From UBA11524 sp964542315 (GTDB taxonomy: Bacteria; Bacillota; Clostridia; Christensenellales; Aristaeellaceae), in assembly GCA_964542315.1 (NCBI GenBank), contig CAZIUA010000084.1, positions 1 through 10,915 on the forward strand: a stretch of 10,915 nucleotides of DNA, written 5' to 3'. Position 1 is the stretch's first letter; the number at the start of each line of letters is the position of its first letter. This document shows positions 1 through 5,166 of the stretch, piece after piece. The position numbers and the translations under genes were made by a program. The notes under the pieces were generated by a model, which saw only the letters and a program-made list of their open reading frames with translations, did not search any database and was not told the DNA's origin.

Positions 1-347
1 TGCTGAACATCAAGCCCATCCTCCATCTGGCCACGGGCAAGCTGGAATCCTACAAAAAGGCGCGCGGCATGCACCGTGCCTGCGAGACCATGCTGGAGTC
101 CATCCGTTCCGACCTGGCCATCCGCTTCCAGGAGGCACACGCCCGCGGCGATGTCACCCTGATGGCCGCCGGCAGTGCCAATGCCGAGACCACAGCCAAG
201 TGGCTCCACCAGATCGAAGCTGCTTTCCCCGGCATGCCCATTCTCTACGATGACCTGTCCATGGGCGTTTCCTGCCACACCGGTGAAGGGGCGCTGGGCA
301 TCGGTCTGTCCTGTTCGCCTGAAATCAATAGGAGGCGCACACCATGA
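1..347 (+). CDS. DegV family protein, C-terminal part (5' end outside window)
   Basis: The reading frame is open from position 3 and ends with TGA at 345-347, giving about 114 visible residues. DegV proteins are two-domain fatty-acid-binding proteins. In Gram-positive bacteria, FakB members present a bound fatty acid to the FakA kinase. The visible part fits the second domain: it begins LNIKPIL, continues with a glycine/lysine strand and KARG, and near the end has HTGEGALGIG, the conserved loop near the fatty-acid carboxylate in this family. The tail is short and ends in a basic RRRTP. The next start codon overlaps its stop (ATGA at 344-347), so the following small gene is probably translationally coupled. 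The family assignment is firm. A FakB role rather than another DegV paralogue is inference, because the N-terminal domain is missing from the window. Confidence 0.85.
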   Translation, partial: LNIKPILHLATGKLESYKKARGMHRACETMLESIRSDLAIRFQEAHARGDVTLMAAGSANAETTAKWLHQIEAAFPGMPILYDDLSMGVSCHTGEGALGIGLSCSPEINRRRTP

Positions 348-648
348 ACAACATTTTCGGCGAAATGACCGCGGCAGACATCCTGTCACACATCAACAAT
401 ATCAGCAACCAGATCCGCTACATCTACGACGCCTGCGAGGACTGTCCGACATGGGCAATGGTGACAGCGGCGAACCTGGCGCACCCGGCAATGTGATGGG
501 TGCATCCAAGGCCGAGGCGCTGGCGGAGGTCGTTCGCAGCCGCGAGACCACCAATCAGCACCTTCTGCGGATCTACGAGAAGATTTACGATGACCTGCTC
601 CGCAGCAGCGGCCTTTCCGCGGCGGAAGGCACGAACCCCAACGAATGA
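344..648 (+). pseudogene. Small hypothetical protein gene, apparently frameshifted (about 101 aa if repaired)
   Basis: ATG at 344 overlaps the degV stop and has GGAGG at about 331-335. It opens a frame that stops after 50 codons (TGA 494-496). The first 33 residues (MNNIFGEMTAADILSHINNI onward to YDACED) use GC-ending codons like the neighbours. From about 443 the codon use worsens in this frame and becomes normal in the frame that runs through ATG 451 to TGA 646-648. Adding one C at about 442 (GACTG to GACCTG) joins the two halves into one protein of about 101 residues: an N-terminal helix, a Gly/Pro-rich linker (GNGDSGEPGAPGN), then a helix ending in IYEKIYDDLL. No slippery heptamer is visible, so programmed frameshifting looks unlikely. 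A real mutation or an assembly error are both possible. I do not recognise the family. Its only clue is coupling to degV. Confidence 0.55.
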
Positions 649-652
649 GCAC

Positions 653-677
653 CAGCCCGGGAGAATCTTCCCGGGCT
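653..677 (+). repeat. 25-bp hairpin, left copy (terminator-like)
   Basis: A 9-bp perfect stem (AGCCCGGGA with TCCCGGGCT) closes a loop of about 6 nt, five bases after the stop of the small gene. It looks like the stem of an intrinsic terminator, but the base run after it is CAGCGTG rather than a T tract. The identical 25 bases recur at 882-906, so the two copies flank the hairpin-rich element at 678-881 as direct repeats. Confidence 0.8.
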
Positions 678-881
678 CAGCGTGTCAAAAAAGTGGCGAA
701 AGCCACTTTTTTGAGTTTTGCACTCCGTCACTGTCAGGGCTACAAGCAGCCCTGACGGCCGTTCCTTCGTGTAAGGAAGCGATTTTTGCAAGCAAAATCG
801 CACGAAAATCGCCGCACATGTCGCCGATTTTCGATTTGCAGTCTGCCGACGGCGAGAATCGGCTTGCTTTTTGACAGGCTG
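678..881. repeat. 204-bp palindrome-rich element with imperfect terminal inverted repeats
   Basis: The segment starts CAGCGTGTCAAAAA (678-691) and ends TTTTTGACAGGCTG (868-881). The ends are inverted repeats with 13 of 14 matches. Inside are successive stem-loops: 687-712 (11-bp perfect stem, GAAA loop), 733-756 (9-bp stem), 762-778 (6-bp stem), 779-801 (8-bp or longer), 803-833 (9-bp arms) and 845-863 (5-bp arms). No coding potential is convincing. It is bracketed by identical 25-bp hairpins, which resembles a small non-autonomous insertion with duplicated target, although a 25-bp target duplication that is itself a hairpin would be unusual. It could equally be a repetitive extragenic palindrome cluster. 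Parts recur at 2126-2306 and 3469-3507. Confidence 0.65.
687..720 (+). terminator. Intrinsic terminator of the degV transcript
   Basis: The 11-bp stem AAAAAAGTGGC / GCCACTTTTTT with a GAAA tetraloop is followed by TTTTTTGAGTTTTG, read in the direction of degV. This has both a stable stem and a U-rich tail, so it is the best candidate end of the degV transcript. It forms the left end of the 204-bp element. Almost the same sequence, on the opposite strand at 3469-3502, ends the rpmJ transcript. Confidence 0.7.
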
Positions 882-928
882 CAGCCCGGGAGAATCTTCC
901 CGGGCTGGAGAATCTTCCCGGGCTTTTT
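882..928 (+). repeat. Right copy of the 25-bp hairpin plus tandem 18-bp partial copy and T tract
   Basis: Positions 882-906 are identical to 653-677. They are followed directly by an 18-bp tandem duplication (907-924 equals 889-906) and then a T run to 928. The left arm at 883-891 can pair with either 898-906 or 916-924. Only the second pairing places the T tract right after the stem, so the array can form an intrinsic terminator. This would stop read-through into plsX. Slipped-strand duplication is the simplest origin of the extra 18 bp. Confidence 0.7.
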
Positions 929-996
929 CCATGTCCCATTGCGCCCCTCCTCCGAACATTTTCTTCCGCAAATCGGGCGTTTCCACGGGGAAGCCC

Positions 997-1026
997 TTGC
1001 AAAACCCGGCTTTGTTATGGTAGAAT
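997..1026 (+). promoter_or_regulatory. SigA-type promoter for plsX
   Basis: The -35 box is TTGCAA (997-1002) and the -10 box is TAGAAT (1021-1026), with an 18-bp spacer and an extended -10 TGG at 1018-1020. Transcription would start near 1033, giving a leader of about 40 nt before the plsX start at 1072. It lies just after the terminator array. No FapR-like operator was recognised around it. Confidence 0.6.
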
Positions 1027-1071
1027 AAGAGGAAACACAGATTCCCCATGAAACCCGGAGGCGAATCACCT

Positions 1072-2082
1072 ATGAAGATTTTTATCGACGCCATGGGCGG
1101 CGATTATGCCCCCCAAGCGCCTGTGGAAGGCACCATCGAGGCCCTGCGCCGCTTCCCTGAACTGGAAGTCGTGCTGGCTGGCGCGCTCCCCGAGATCGAG
1201 AAATACCTGGTGAACTGCGACGATGTCCGCAGCCGCATCGAGCTGCTGGACGCGCCGGAGGTCATCACCAACGATGAATCCCCCGTGATGGGCGTGCGCC
1301 GCAAGACCAATTCCGCCACGGTGAAGGGCATGCTCGCCCTGCGCGACAAGACGGTGGATGGCTTCGTGTCCGCAGGCTCCACCGGTGCGGTGCTGGCCGG
1401 CGGCATGTTCCGCCTGGGCCGCATCCCCGGCATCGAGCGTCCGGCGCTGGCGCCCCTCATGCCCAATGGCAAGTCCCACTTCCTGCTGATCGACTGCGGC
1501 GCGAATGTGGACTGCAAGCCGGAATACCTTGTCCAGTTCGGCATGATGGGCACGGCCTACATGCAGGGCGTGATGGGGCTGAAAAAGCCCCGCGTGGGCC
1601 TGGTGAACATCGGCACGGAATCCGAAAAGGGCAATGCGCTGGTCAAGGCCACCTACCCCATGATGGAGACCGCCCCGTATAACTTCGTGGGCAATGTGGA
1701 AGCGCGCGATGTCATGGCCGACACCGCCGACGTACTGGTGGCGGACGGCTTCAGCGGCAACCTCATCCTCAAGAACACCGAGGGCGTTGCCATTGCCCTG
1801 CTGAACATCATCAAGCAGGAAATGATGGCCGACACGCGCGGCAAGCTGGCCGGTCTCATCGGCAAACCTGCCTTCCGCCGGGTCAAAAAGGTGATGGACT
1901 ACACCGAGGTCGGCGGCGCGCCCCTGCTGGGCGTGCAGGGCGCGGTGGTCAAGGCGCATGGCTCGTCCAACGCGCACGCCTTCTCCTGCGCCATCGGCCA
2001 GGTCATCAAGATGATCGACGGCAAGGTGGTCGAGATCATCGAGAAGGGCGTCGAGACCCTCCTCCCCCAGACGGACGCATAA
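1072..2082 (+). CDS. plsX: Phosphate acyltransferase PlsX
   Basis: PlsX converts acyl-ACP and inorganic phosphate to acyl-phosphate and ACP, feeding PlsY for glycerol-3-phosphate acylation in phospholipid synthesis. It is a peripheral membrane enzyme. The 336-residue product matches the usual 330-350 aa. It begins with the typical MKIFIDAMGGDYAP and has the conserved blocks SAGSTGAVLAGG, DCGANVDCKPEYL, NIGTESEKGN, DGFSGNLILKNTEG and, near the C-terminus, HGSSNAHAF. The start at 1072 is chosen because it gives the family N-terminus and has GGAGG at 1057-1061. An in-frame ATG at 1048 would add eight residues that the family lacks. acpP follows after an unusually large 294-bp gap filled with palindromes, so acpP may not depend only on this transcript. 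Confidence 0.96.
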   Translation: MKIFIDAMGGDYAPQAPVEGTIEALRRFPELEVVLAGALPEIEKYLVNCDDVRSRIELLDAPEVITNDESPVMGVRRKTNSATVKGMLALRDKTVDGFVSAGSTGAVLAGGMFRLGRIPGIERPALAPLMPNGKSHFLLIDCGANVDCKPEYLVQFGMMGTAYMQGVMGLKKPRVGLVNIGTESEKGNALVKATYPMMETAPYNFVGNVEARDVMADTADVLVADGFSGNLILKNTEGVAIALLNIIKQEMMADTRGKLAGLIGKPAFRRVKKVMDYTEVGGAPLLGVQGAVVKAHGSSNAHAFSCAIGQVIKMIDGKVVEIIEKGVETLLPQTDA

Positions 2083-2125
2083 TAGCCATTGCACTGCATG
2101 ACGTCGGTGACAGGGCGTCCACATG

Positions 2126-2306
2126 CTCGCCGTCGGCAGACTGAGATCGTATCGCCCGGCTTGGCCGGGTAGGCGGGGCGTTTCGGCTTCATCCGAAACA
2201 TTCCTCACATTTTTTACGGCCGTCAGCTTTGGCTGACAGTGAAAAATGCCGCTTCCGCAAAAGCGGGACCTCTCCCTCTCAGGAAAGTGGCCACAGCCAC
2301 TTTTCC
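2126..2306. repeat. Second, diverged and inverted copy of the palindromic element (plsX-acpP gap)
   Basis: Three blocks match the reverse complement of the 678-881 element in the same order: CTCGCCGTCGGCAGACTG at 2126-2143 (18 of 18, versus 839-856), ACGGCCGTCAG...CTGACAGTG at 2217-2240, and AAAGTGGC...GCCACTTTT at 2284-2304. The DNA between the blocks is not alike but also folds: stems at 2155-2169 (6 bp), 2180-2199 (7 bp), 2222-2237 (6 bp), 2249-2266 (6 bp) and 2282-2306 (about 10 bp with a bulge). The pattern is of exchangeable hairpin modules in a conserved order. No gene is visible in the 294-bp gap. Confidence 0.6.
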
Positions 2307-2376
2307 GAAATGCGACGCATAACCCATTCGGGATGCGATATATTCTTTTTCATTCTTTTATAAGGAGGACACTGGC

Positions 2377-2604
2377 ATGGTTTTTGAAACCGTTAAGAAA
2401 ATGATCGCCAAGCAGCTCAAGGTGGACGAGGCGTCCATCACCGAAAACAGCCGCCTGGTGGAAGACCTCAAAGCCGATTCCGCCAACGTCATGGTCATGA
2501 TCATGGATCTGGAAGACAACTACGGCATCGTCGTGGAGGACGACCAGATCATGAAGCTCAAGACCGTGGGCGATGTGGTCAAGTACATCGAGGACCATCA
2601 GTAA
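2377..2604 (+). CDS. acpP: Acyl carrier protein
   Basis: This small acidic helical protein carries growing acyl chains on a 4'-phosphopantetheine arm for fatty-acid and phospholipid synthesis. The product is 75 aa, the normal size, and starts with AAGGAGG at 2362-2368, eight bases before ATG. The attachment site is DLKADSAN, with the modified serine at residue 35. The usual motif is DSL. Here alanine replaces the highly conserved leucine, and the following helix (VMVMIMDLED) is Met-rich. The C-terminal helix IMKLKTVGDVVKYIE is typical. It sits between plsX, which uses acyl-ACP, and rnc. A housekeeping role fits the location, but because of the DSA motif a specialised ACP paralogue cannot be excluded. 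Confidence 0.9.
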   Translation: MVFETVKKMIAKQLKVDEASITENSRLVEDLKADSANVMVMIMDLEDNYGIVVEDDQIMKLKTVGDVVKYIEDHQ

Positions 2605-2613
2605 GCCGATCAG

Positions 2614-2658
2614 CCCTCCCTGGGGATCCCTTCCCCCGGGAGGGTTCCGCCTTTTCCC
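2614..2658 (+). terminator. Weak terminator or attenuator between acpP and rnc
   Basis: The arms CCCTCCC (2614-2620) and GGGAGGG (2638-2644) pair, and an inner GGGG/CCCC extends the stem past one mismatch. A pyrimidine-rich tail with only a short T run follows (TTCCGCCTTTTCCC). It probably lowers, rather than abolishes, transcription into rnc, which would fit the need for much more ACP than RNase III. Confidence 0.45.
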
Positions 2659-2745
2659 GCATGCATTCATCCGCAAGAGGACGTATTCCCCAAGCCCTTT
2701 TTCGCATGGATGCAGGCTGATTTCATCATGAAGAAGGAGATCCGC

Positions 2746-3402
2746 ATGCAGAATCTGATGAACAACCTGGGCTATCAGTTCAGGAACCCGGCACTGCTGC
2801 GTCAGGCGCTGACCCACCCCTCCATGGGGGCGGATGACAACCAGCGTCTGGAATTCCTCGGCGACGCAGTGCTGCAATACATCATGTCCGACATTCTCTA
2901 TGCCACCCACCCCACCTGTCGCGAGGGTCAGCTGACGCATCTGCGTGCGCTGCTGGTTTGCGAGGCGGCCCTGAGCCAGGTGGCGCGCGCCCTCCATGTG
3001 GGCGAAGCGCTGCTGATGGACAAGGGCGAGGCGCAGACCGGCGGACGCGACAAGCCCAGCGTCCTCTGCGACGCGATGGAGGCCATCCTCGCCGCGGTCT
3101 ATCTGGACGGCGGCCTGGACGCCGCGCGCGGCATCATCCAGCGGCACTGGCCGAACCCGGAGAGCGTCCATCGCCCCATGCAGGACAGCAAGGGCGCCCT
3201 GCAGGAGCATCTGCAGAAGGACGGCGGCGATGCGCCCACCTACGAGATCGTCGCGCAGGACGGCCCGCCCCATGATCGCATCTTTGAGGCCGCGGTATAC
3301 CGCTATGGCGTCGAATTGGCGCGCGGCACCGGCAAGAGCAAGAAGCAGGCAGAACAGGCCGCTGCCCTGGCCGCGCTGGAGAAGCTGACGAACGGCAAAT
3401 GA
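2746..3402 (+). CDS. rnc: Ribonuclease III
   Basis: RNase III is an Mg-dependent homodimeric endonuclease that cuts double-stranded RNA, including the 30S rRNA precursor, and shapes mRNA turnover. The 218-residue product has the catalytic domain first, with signature RLEFLGDAVL at about residues 34-43 (E36 and D40) and CDAMEAILAAVYLDGG at about 108-123 (D109 and E112 as the other acidic ligands). A double-stranded RNA-binding domain follows at about 146-215, ending GTGKSKKQAEQAAALAALEK. The start at 2746 has AAGGAGA at 2734-2740 and gives a normal N-terminus. In-frame ATGs at 2710 and 2728 would add up to 12 residues. The linker between the domains is short. The plsX-acpP-rnc order is common in Bacillota. 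Confidence 0.95.
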   Translation: MQNLMNNLGYQFRNPALLRQALTHPSMGADDNQRLEFLGDAVLQYIMSDILYATHPTCREGQLTHLRALLVCEAALSQVARALHVGEALLMDKGEAQTGGRDKPSVLCDAMEAILAAVYLDGGLDAARGIIQRHWPNPESVHRPMQDSKGALQEHLQKDGGDAPTYEIVAQDGPPHDRIFEAAVYRYGVELARGTGKSKKQAEQAAALAALEKLTNGK

Positions 3403-3419
3403 GCCGCAAATGCACATAC

Positions 3420-3449
3420 AAAAAAGGTCGCCCGTCGTGGCGGCCTTTT
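3420..3449. terminator. Bidirectional terminator between rnc and rpmJ
   Basis: An 11-bp stem (AAAAGGTCGCC 3422-3432 with GGCGGCCTTTT 3439-3449, one wobble) with a CGTCGT loop lies 19 bases after the rnc stop. On the plus strand it ends in CCTTTTC. On the minus strand it ends in a six-T run (3420-3425), so it can also act as a second stop for rpmJ transcripts. Confidence 0.75.
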
Positions 3450-3468
3450 CTGATGCAGCGATCCTGCC

Positions 3469-3502
3469 AAAACGCAAAAAAGTGGCATGACGCCACTCTT
3501 TT
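3469..3502 (-). terminator. Intrinsic terminator of rpmJ, related to the palindromic element end
   Basis: Read on the minus strand, AAAAGAGTGGC and GCCACTTTTTT form an 11-bp stem with one wobble and a GTCAT loop, followed by GCGTTTTG. Flanks included, it closely matches 685-722 on the plus strand (TCAAAA.AGTGGCG then GCCACTTTTTTG.GTTTTG). It therefore looks like the terminal module of the same repeat family, used here as a terminator. Confidence 0.75.
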
Positions 3503-3561
3503 GACTCACGTGAATCAAACACGCGGAAGCAACCAGGCTCCCTGCCCATGGGGCATGGGGA

Positions 3562-3675
3562 TTAGCCCTGCTTCTGCTTGTGCTTGGGATTCTCGCAGAT
3601 CACCATGACCTTGCCCTTGCGGCGGATGATCTTGCACTTCTCGCAGATGGGCTTCACGGACGGACGAACCTTCAT
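3562..3675 (-). CDS. rpmJ: 50S ribosomal protein bL36
   Basis: This 37-residue basic protein binds 23S rRNA late in 50S assembly. It starts MKVRPSVKPICEKCK and contains C11, C14, C27 and H32, the CxxC...C...H zinc site of the zinc-containing form. AGGAGG lies nine bases before ATG 3675. It is the last gene of the minus-strand block and is separated from infA by 169 bp that contain a strong promoter. It is followed by terminators and the convergent rnc gene. The usual followers rpsM, rpsK, rpsD, rpoA and rplQ are absent here. It is the only large-subunit gene of the block that appears to have its own promoter. Confidence 0.96.
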   Translation of the reverse strand: MKVRPSVKPICEKCKIIRRKGKVMVICENPKHKQKQG

Positions 3676-3783
3676 GCTCTGTTACCTCCTGTTGTAGAGT
3701 CTGAGCGGGGGCGCGACGTGGGGATCCACATCACCACACCCGGATACTTCGTTTCGATGGCTACAAAAAACAGCGTACATCCT

Positions 3784-3812
3784 ATTATACACCAGACGTC
3801 AAGAACCGTCAA
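3784..3812 (-). promoter_or_regulatory. Near-consensus SigA promoter for rpmJ
   Basis: On the minus strand, TTGACG (3812-3807) and TATAAT (3789-3784) are separated by exactly 17 bp. Transcription would start near 3777, giving a leader of about 100 nt before rpmJ. A second TTGACG (3802-3797) lies ten bases downstream of the first but is too close to the -10 to serve as its -35. A 6-bp inverted repeat (3810-3815 / 3823-3828) overlaps the -35. The leader itself shows no clear riboswitch or protein-binding fold that I can name. Confidence 0.75.
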
Positions 3813-3844
3813 GGGGGGAAATCCCTTGCAATTCGATTCATCCG

Positions 3845-4066
3845 TCAGGATTTGCTGCGCCAGGTGATACGGCCACGGGTGAGGTCGTAGGGGCTCAGCT
3901 CGATGGTCACCTTGTCACCCTCGTAGATGCGGATGAAGTTCATGCGCATCTTGCCGGAAATGACCGCCGTGACCTGATAGCCATTGGGCAGCTCAACCTT
4001 GAACATCGCGTTGGGAAGGGCTTCAATGACCTTGCCTTCCATTTCAATGACATCGCTCTTGGACAT
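3845..4066 (-). CDS. infA: Translation initiation factor IF-1
   Basis: IF-1 binds the 30S A site during initiation and helps IF-2 and IF-3. The 73-residue product is a single OB-fold (S1-like) domain of standard length. Family blocks are VIEMEGKVIEALPNAMFKVEL, ISGKMRMNFIRI and GDKVTIELSPYDLTRGRITWR. AAGGAGG, about seven bases before the start, overlaps the end of the KOW gene, and only two bases separate the two genes. Transcription is expected from the adk-map unit upstream. Confidence 0.97.
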   Translation of the reverse strand: MSKSDVIEMEGKVIEALPNAMFKVELPNGYQVTAVISGKMRMNFIRIYEGDKVTIELSPYDLTRGRITWRSKS

Positions 4067-4068
4067 TG

Positions 4069-4389
4069 TCAGTCCTCCTTCTTGTCGTGGTCCACCGGGG
4101 TGGACGCAGTGCTGATTTCCAAGCCATTTTCCGCCAGCGCCTTGCGGAGGTCGCTGTCCTGCAGGTGTTTGTTGGGCAGCGTTGCGCCGTCCACATTCAC
4201 CACGATGGGCTTGGGGCGAAGATGCTTGATCTTTTTCTTCTTCGGATGATCGATCTTGCGTGTCAGGCCGTCGGCCATAAGCACGAAGTTCTCATCGATC
4301 ACCGAGAGGACGACGAAATAGCGTCCCTCGTCGCGGCCCTGGGTGGAAAGCACCACACGGCCGGGAATGATCGTCAGCCTGTCCATCAT
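4069..4389 (-). CDS. KOW-domain RNA-binding protein (L14E/L6E/L27E-like)
   Basis: The 106-residue product begins with a KOW-type beta-barrel of about 50 residues (IIPGRVVLSTQGRDEGRYFV, then VLMADGLTRKIDHPKKKKIKHL). A less conserved acidic, charged tail follows, ending HDKKED. Proteins of this kind occupy exactly this site, between map and infA, in many Clostridia and are annotated as KOW-domain or ribosomal L14E-like RNA-binding proteins. Their function is not settled. The lysine run after the barrel suggests RNA or ribosome binding (inference). ATG 4389 overlaps the map stop (TGA 4388-4386) and has GGGAGG at 4402-4397. ATG 4386 is an equally plausible start one codon later. Confidence 0.85.
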   Translation of the reverse strand: MMDRLTIIPGRVVLSTQGRDEGRYFVVLSVIDENFVLMADGLTRKIDHPKKKKIKHLRPKPIVVNVDGATLPNKHLQDSDLRKALAENGLEISTASTPVDHDKKED

Positions 4390-5162
4390 TCATGATCCTC
4401 CCAGCGGAAGTCCGGAAGGCTCAGGATCTCAGGCAGGCCCTCCTCGTTGATGGCGAGGGTATGCTCGTAGTGGCTGCACAGGCTGCGGTCACGGGTGCGA
4501 TAGCACCACTGATCCGCATCACAGGTGACACGCCAGTCACCGGCGGAGATCATGGGCTCCACGGCAATGGTCATGCCCTTGCGCAGTCGCAGACCGCGGC
4601 CGGGGGGGCCGTAATTGAACACCGCAGGATCCTCATGCATTTCGCGGCCAATGCCGTGGCCGGTCAGGTCACGGATGACGCCGCAGCCATGGCTTTCCGC
4701 CCACTCCTGGCAGGCATGTCCCACATCGCCCAGGCGATTGCCTGCGACGCACTGACGGGCGGCCTTCCAGAAGCACTGCTCGGTGATGTCGATCAGCCGC
4801 TGCGCCTCGGGAGAGATCTCCCCCACGCCTGCGGTGAAAGCACTGTCGGACTGCCAGCCATCGAGGATGAGCCCGCAGTCCACGGAAACGATCTGACCTT
4901 CCTTGAGCACCTGCTTCCGGTTGGGAATGCCATGCACGACCGCGTCATCCACGGAGGTGCAGAGCGTGGCAGGATAGCCCTCGTAGTTGAGGAAGGAAGG
5001 GATCGCGCCGCCCTTGCGGATGAGGGACTCGGCGTAAGCGTCCAGATCGGCGGTCGTGACGCCGGGCTTGATCTCGGCGCGGACCTTCTGCAGCACGTCG
5101 TAGAGCAGGGCGCCCGCGACGCGCATCTTCGCAATCTGGTCAGAATTCTTCAAACTGATCAT
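4386..5162 (-). CDS. map: Type I methionine aminopeptidase
   Basis: This dinuclear metalloenzyme removes the N-terminal methionine from nascent proteins. The 258-residue pita-bread domain has no N-terminal extension. The metal ligands are visible: D95 (VSVDCG), D106 (QSDSAFT), H169 (LTGHGIG), E202 (AVEPM) and E233 (HYEHT). H78 (HGIP) is the conserved active-site histidine. The stretch before HYEHT (DWRVTCDADQWCYRTRDRSL) is somewhat longer and more Cys/Trp-rich than in typical members. The gene starts four bases after the adk stop. Only a weak AAGGG precedes it, so translation is probably coupled to adk. It overlaps the KOW gene at its end. Confidence 0.97.
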   Translation of the reverse strand: MISLKNSDQIAKMRVAGALLYDVLQKVRAEIKPGVTTADLDAYAESLIRKGGAIPSFLNYEGYPATLCTSVDDAVVHGIPNRKQVLKEGQIVSVDCGLILDGWQSDSAFTAGVGEISPEAQRLIDITEQCFWKAARQCVAGNRLGDVGHACQEWAESHGCGVIRDLTGHGIGREMHEDPAVFNYGPPGRGLRLRKGMTIAVEPMISAGDWRVTCDADQWCYRTRDRSLCSHYEHTLAINEEGLPEILSLPDFRWEDHE

Positions 5163-5166
5163 CGTT

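Noticed and set aside
653..924. CRISPR-like array from the repeated 25-bp hairpins
   Set aside because: There are only two full copies separated by about 204 bp and one tandem partial copy, with no regular spacers and no cas genes.
1048..1071. Alternative upstream start of plsX at 1048
   Set aside because: It would add eight residues absent from the family, and the Shine-Dalgarno sequence at 1057-1061 lies inside that stretch.
1066..2208. Long open frame on the minus strand opposite plsX (about 380 codons)
   Set aside because: It is low-complexity and His/Gln/Ala-rich, typical of the antisense of GC-rich coding DNA, while the plus strand encodes a clear PlsX.
2311..2344. Promoter for acpP (TATATT at 2339-2344)
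   Set aside because: The -10 is plausible, but no -35 lies at a proper distance. It is too weak to annotate.
2350..3549. Long open frame on the minus strand opposite acpP and rnc (about 399 codons)
   Set aside because: It spans two well-supported plus-strand genes and their terminators and shows no recognisable domain.
3674..3733. Leader peptide of about 19 codons overlapping the rpmJ start
   Set aside because: An ATG near 3733 runs in frame to a TGA that overlaps the rpmJ ATG, but it has no convincing ribosome binding site and the peptide shows no regulatory residue run.
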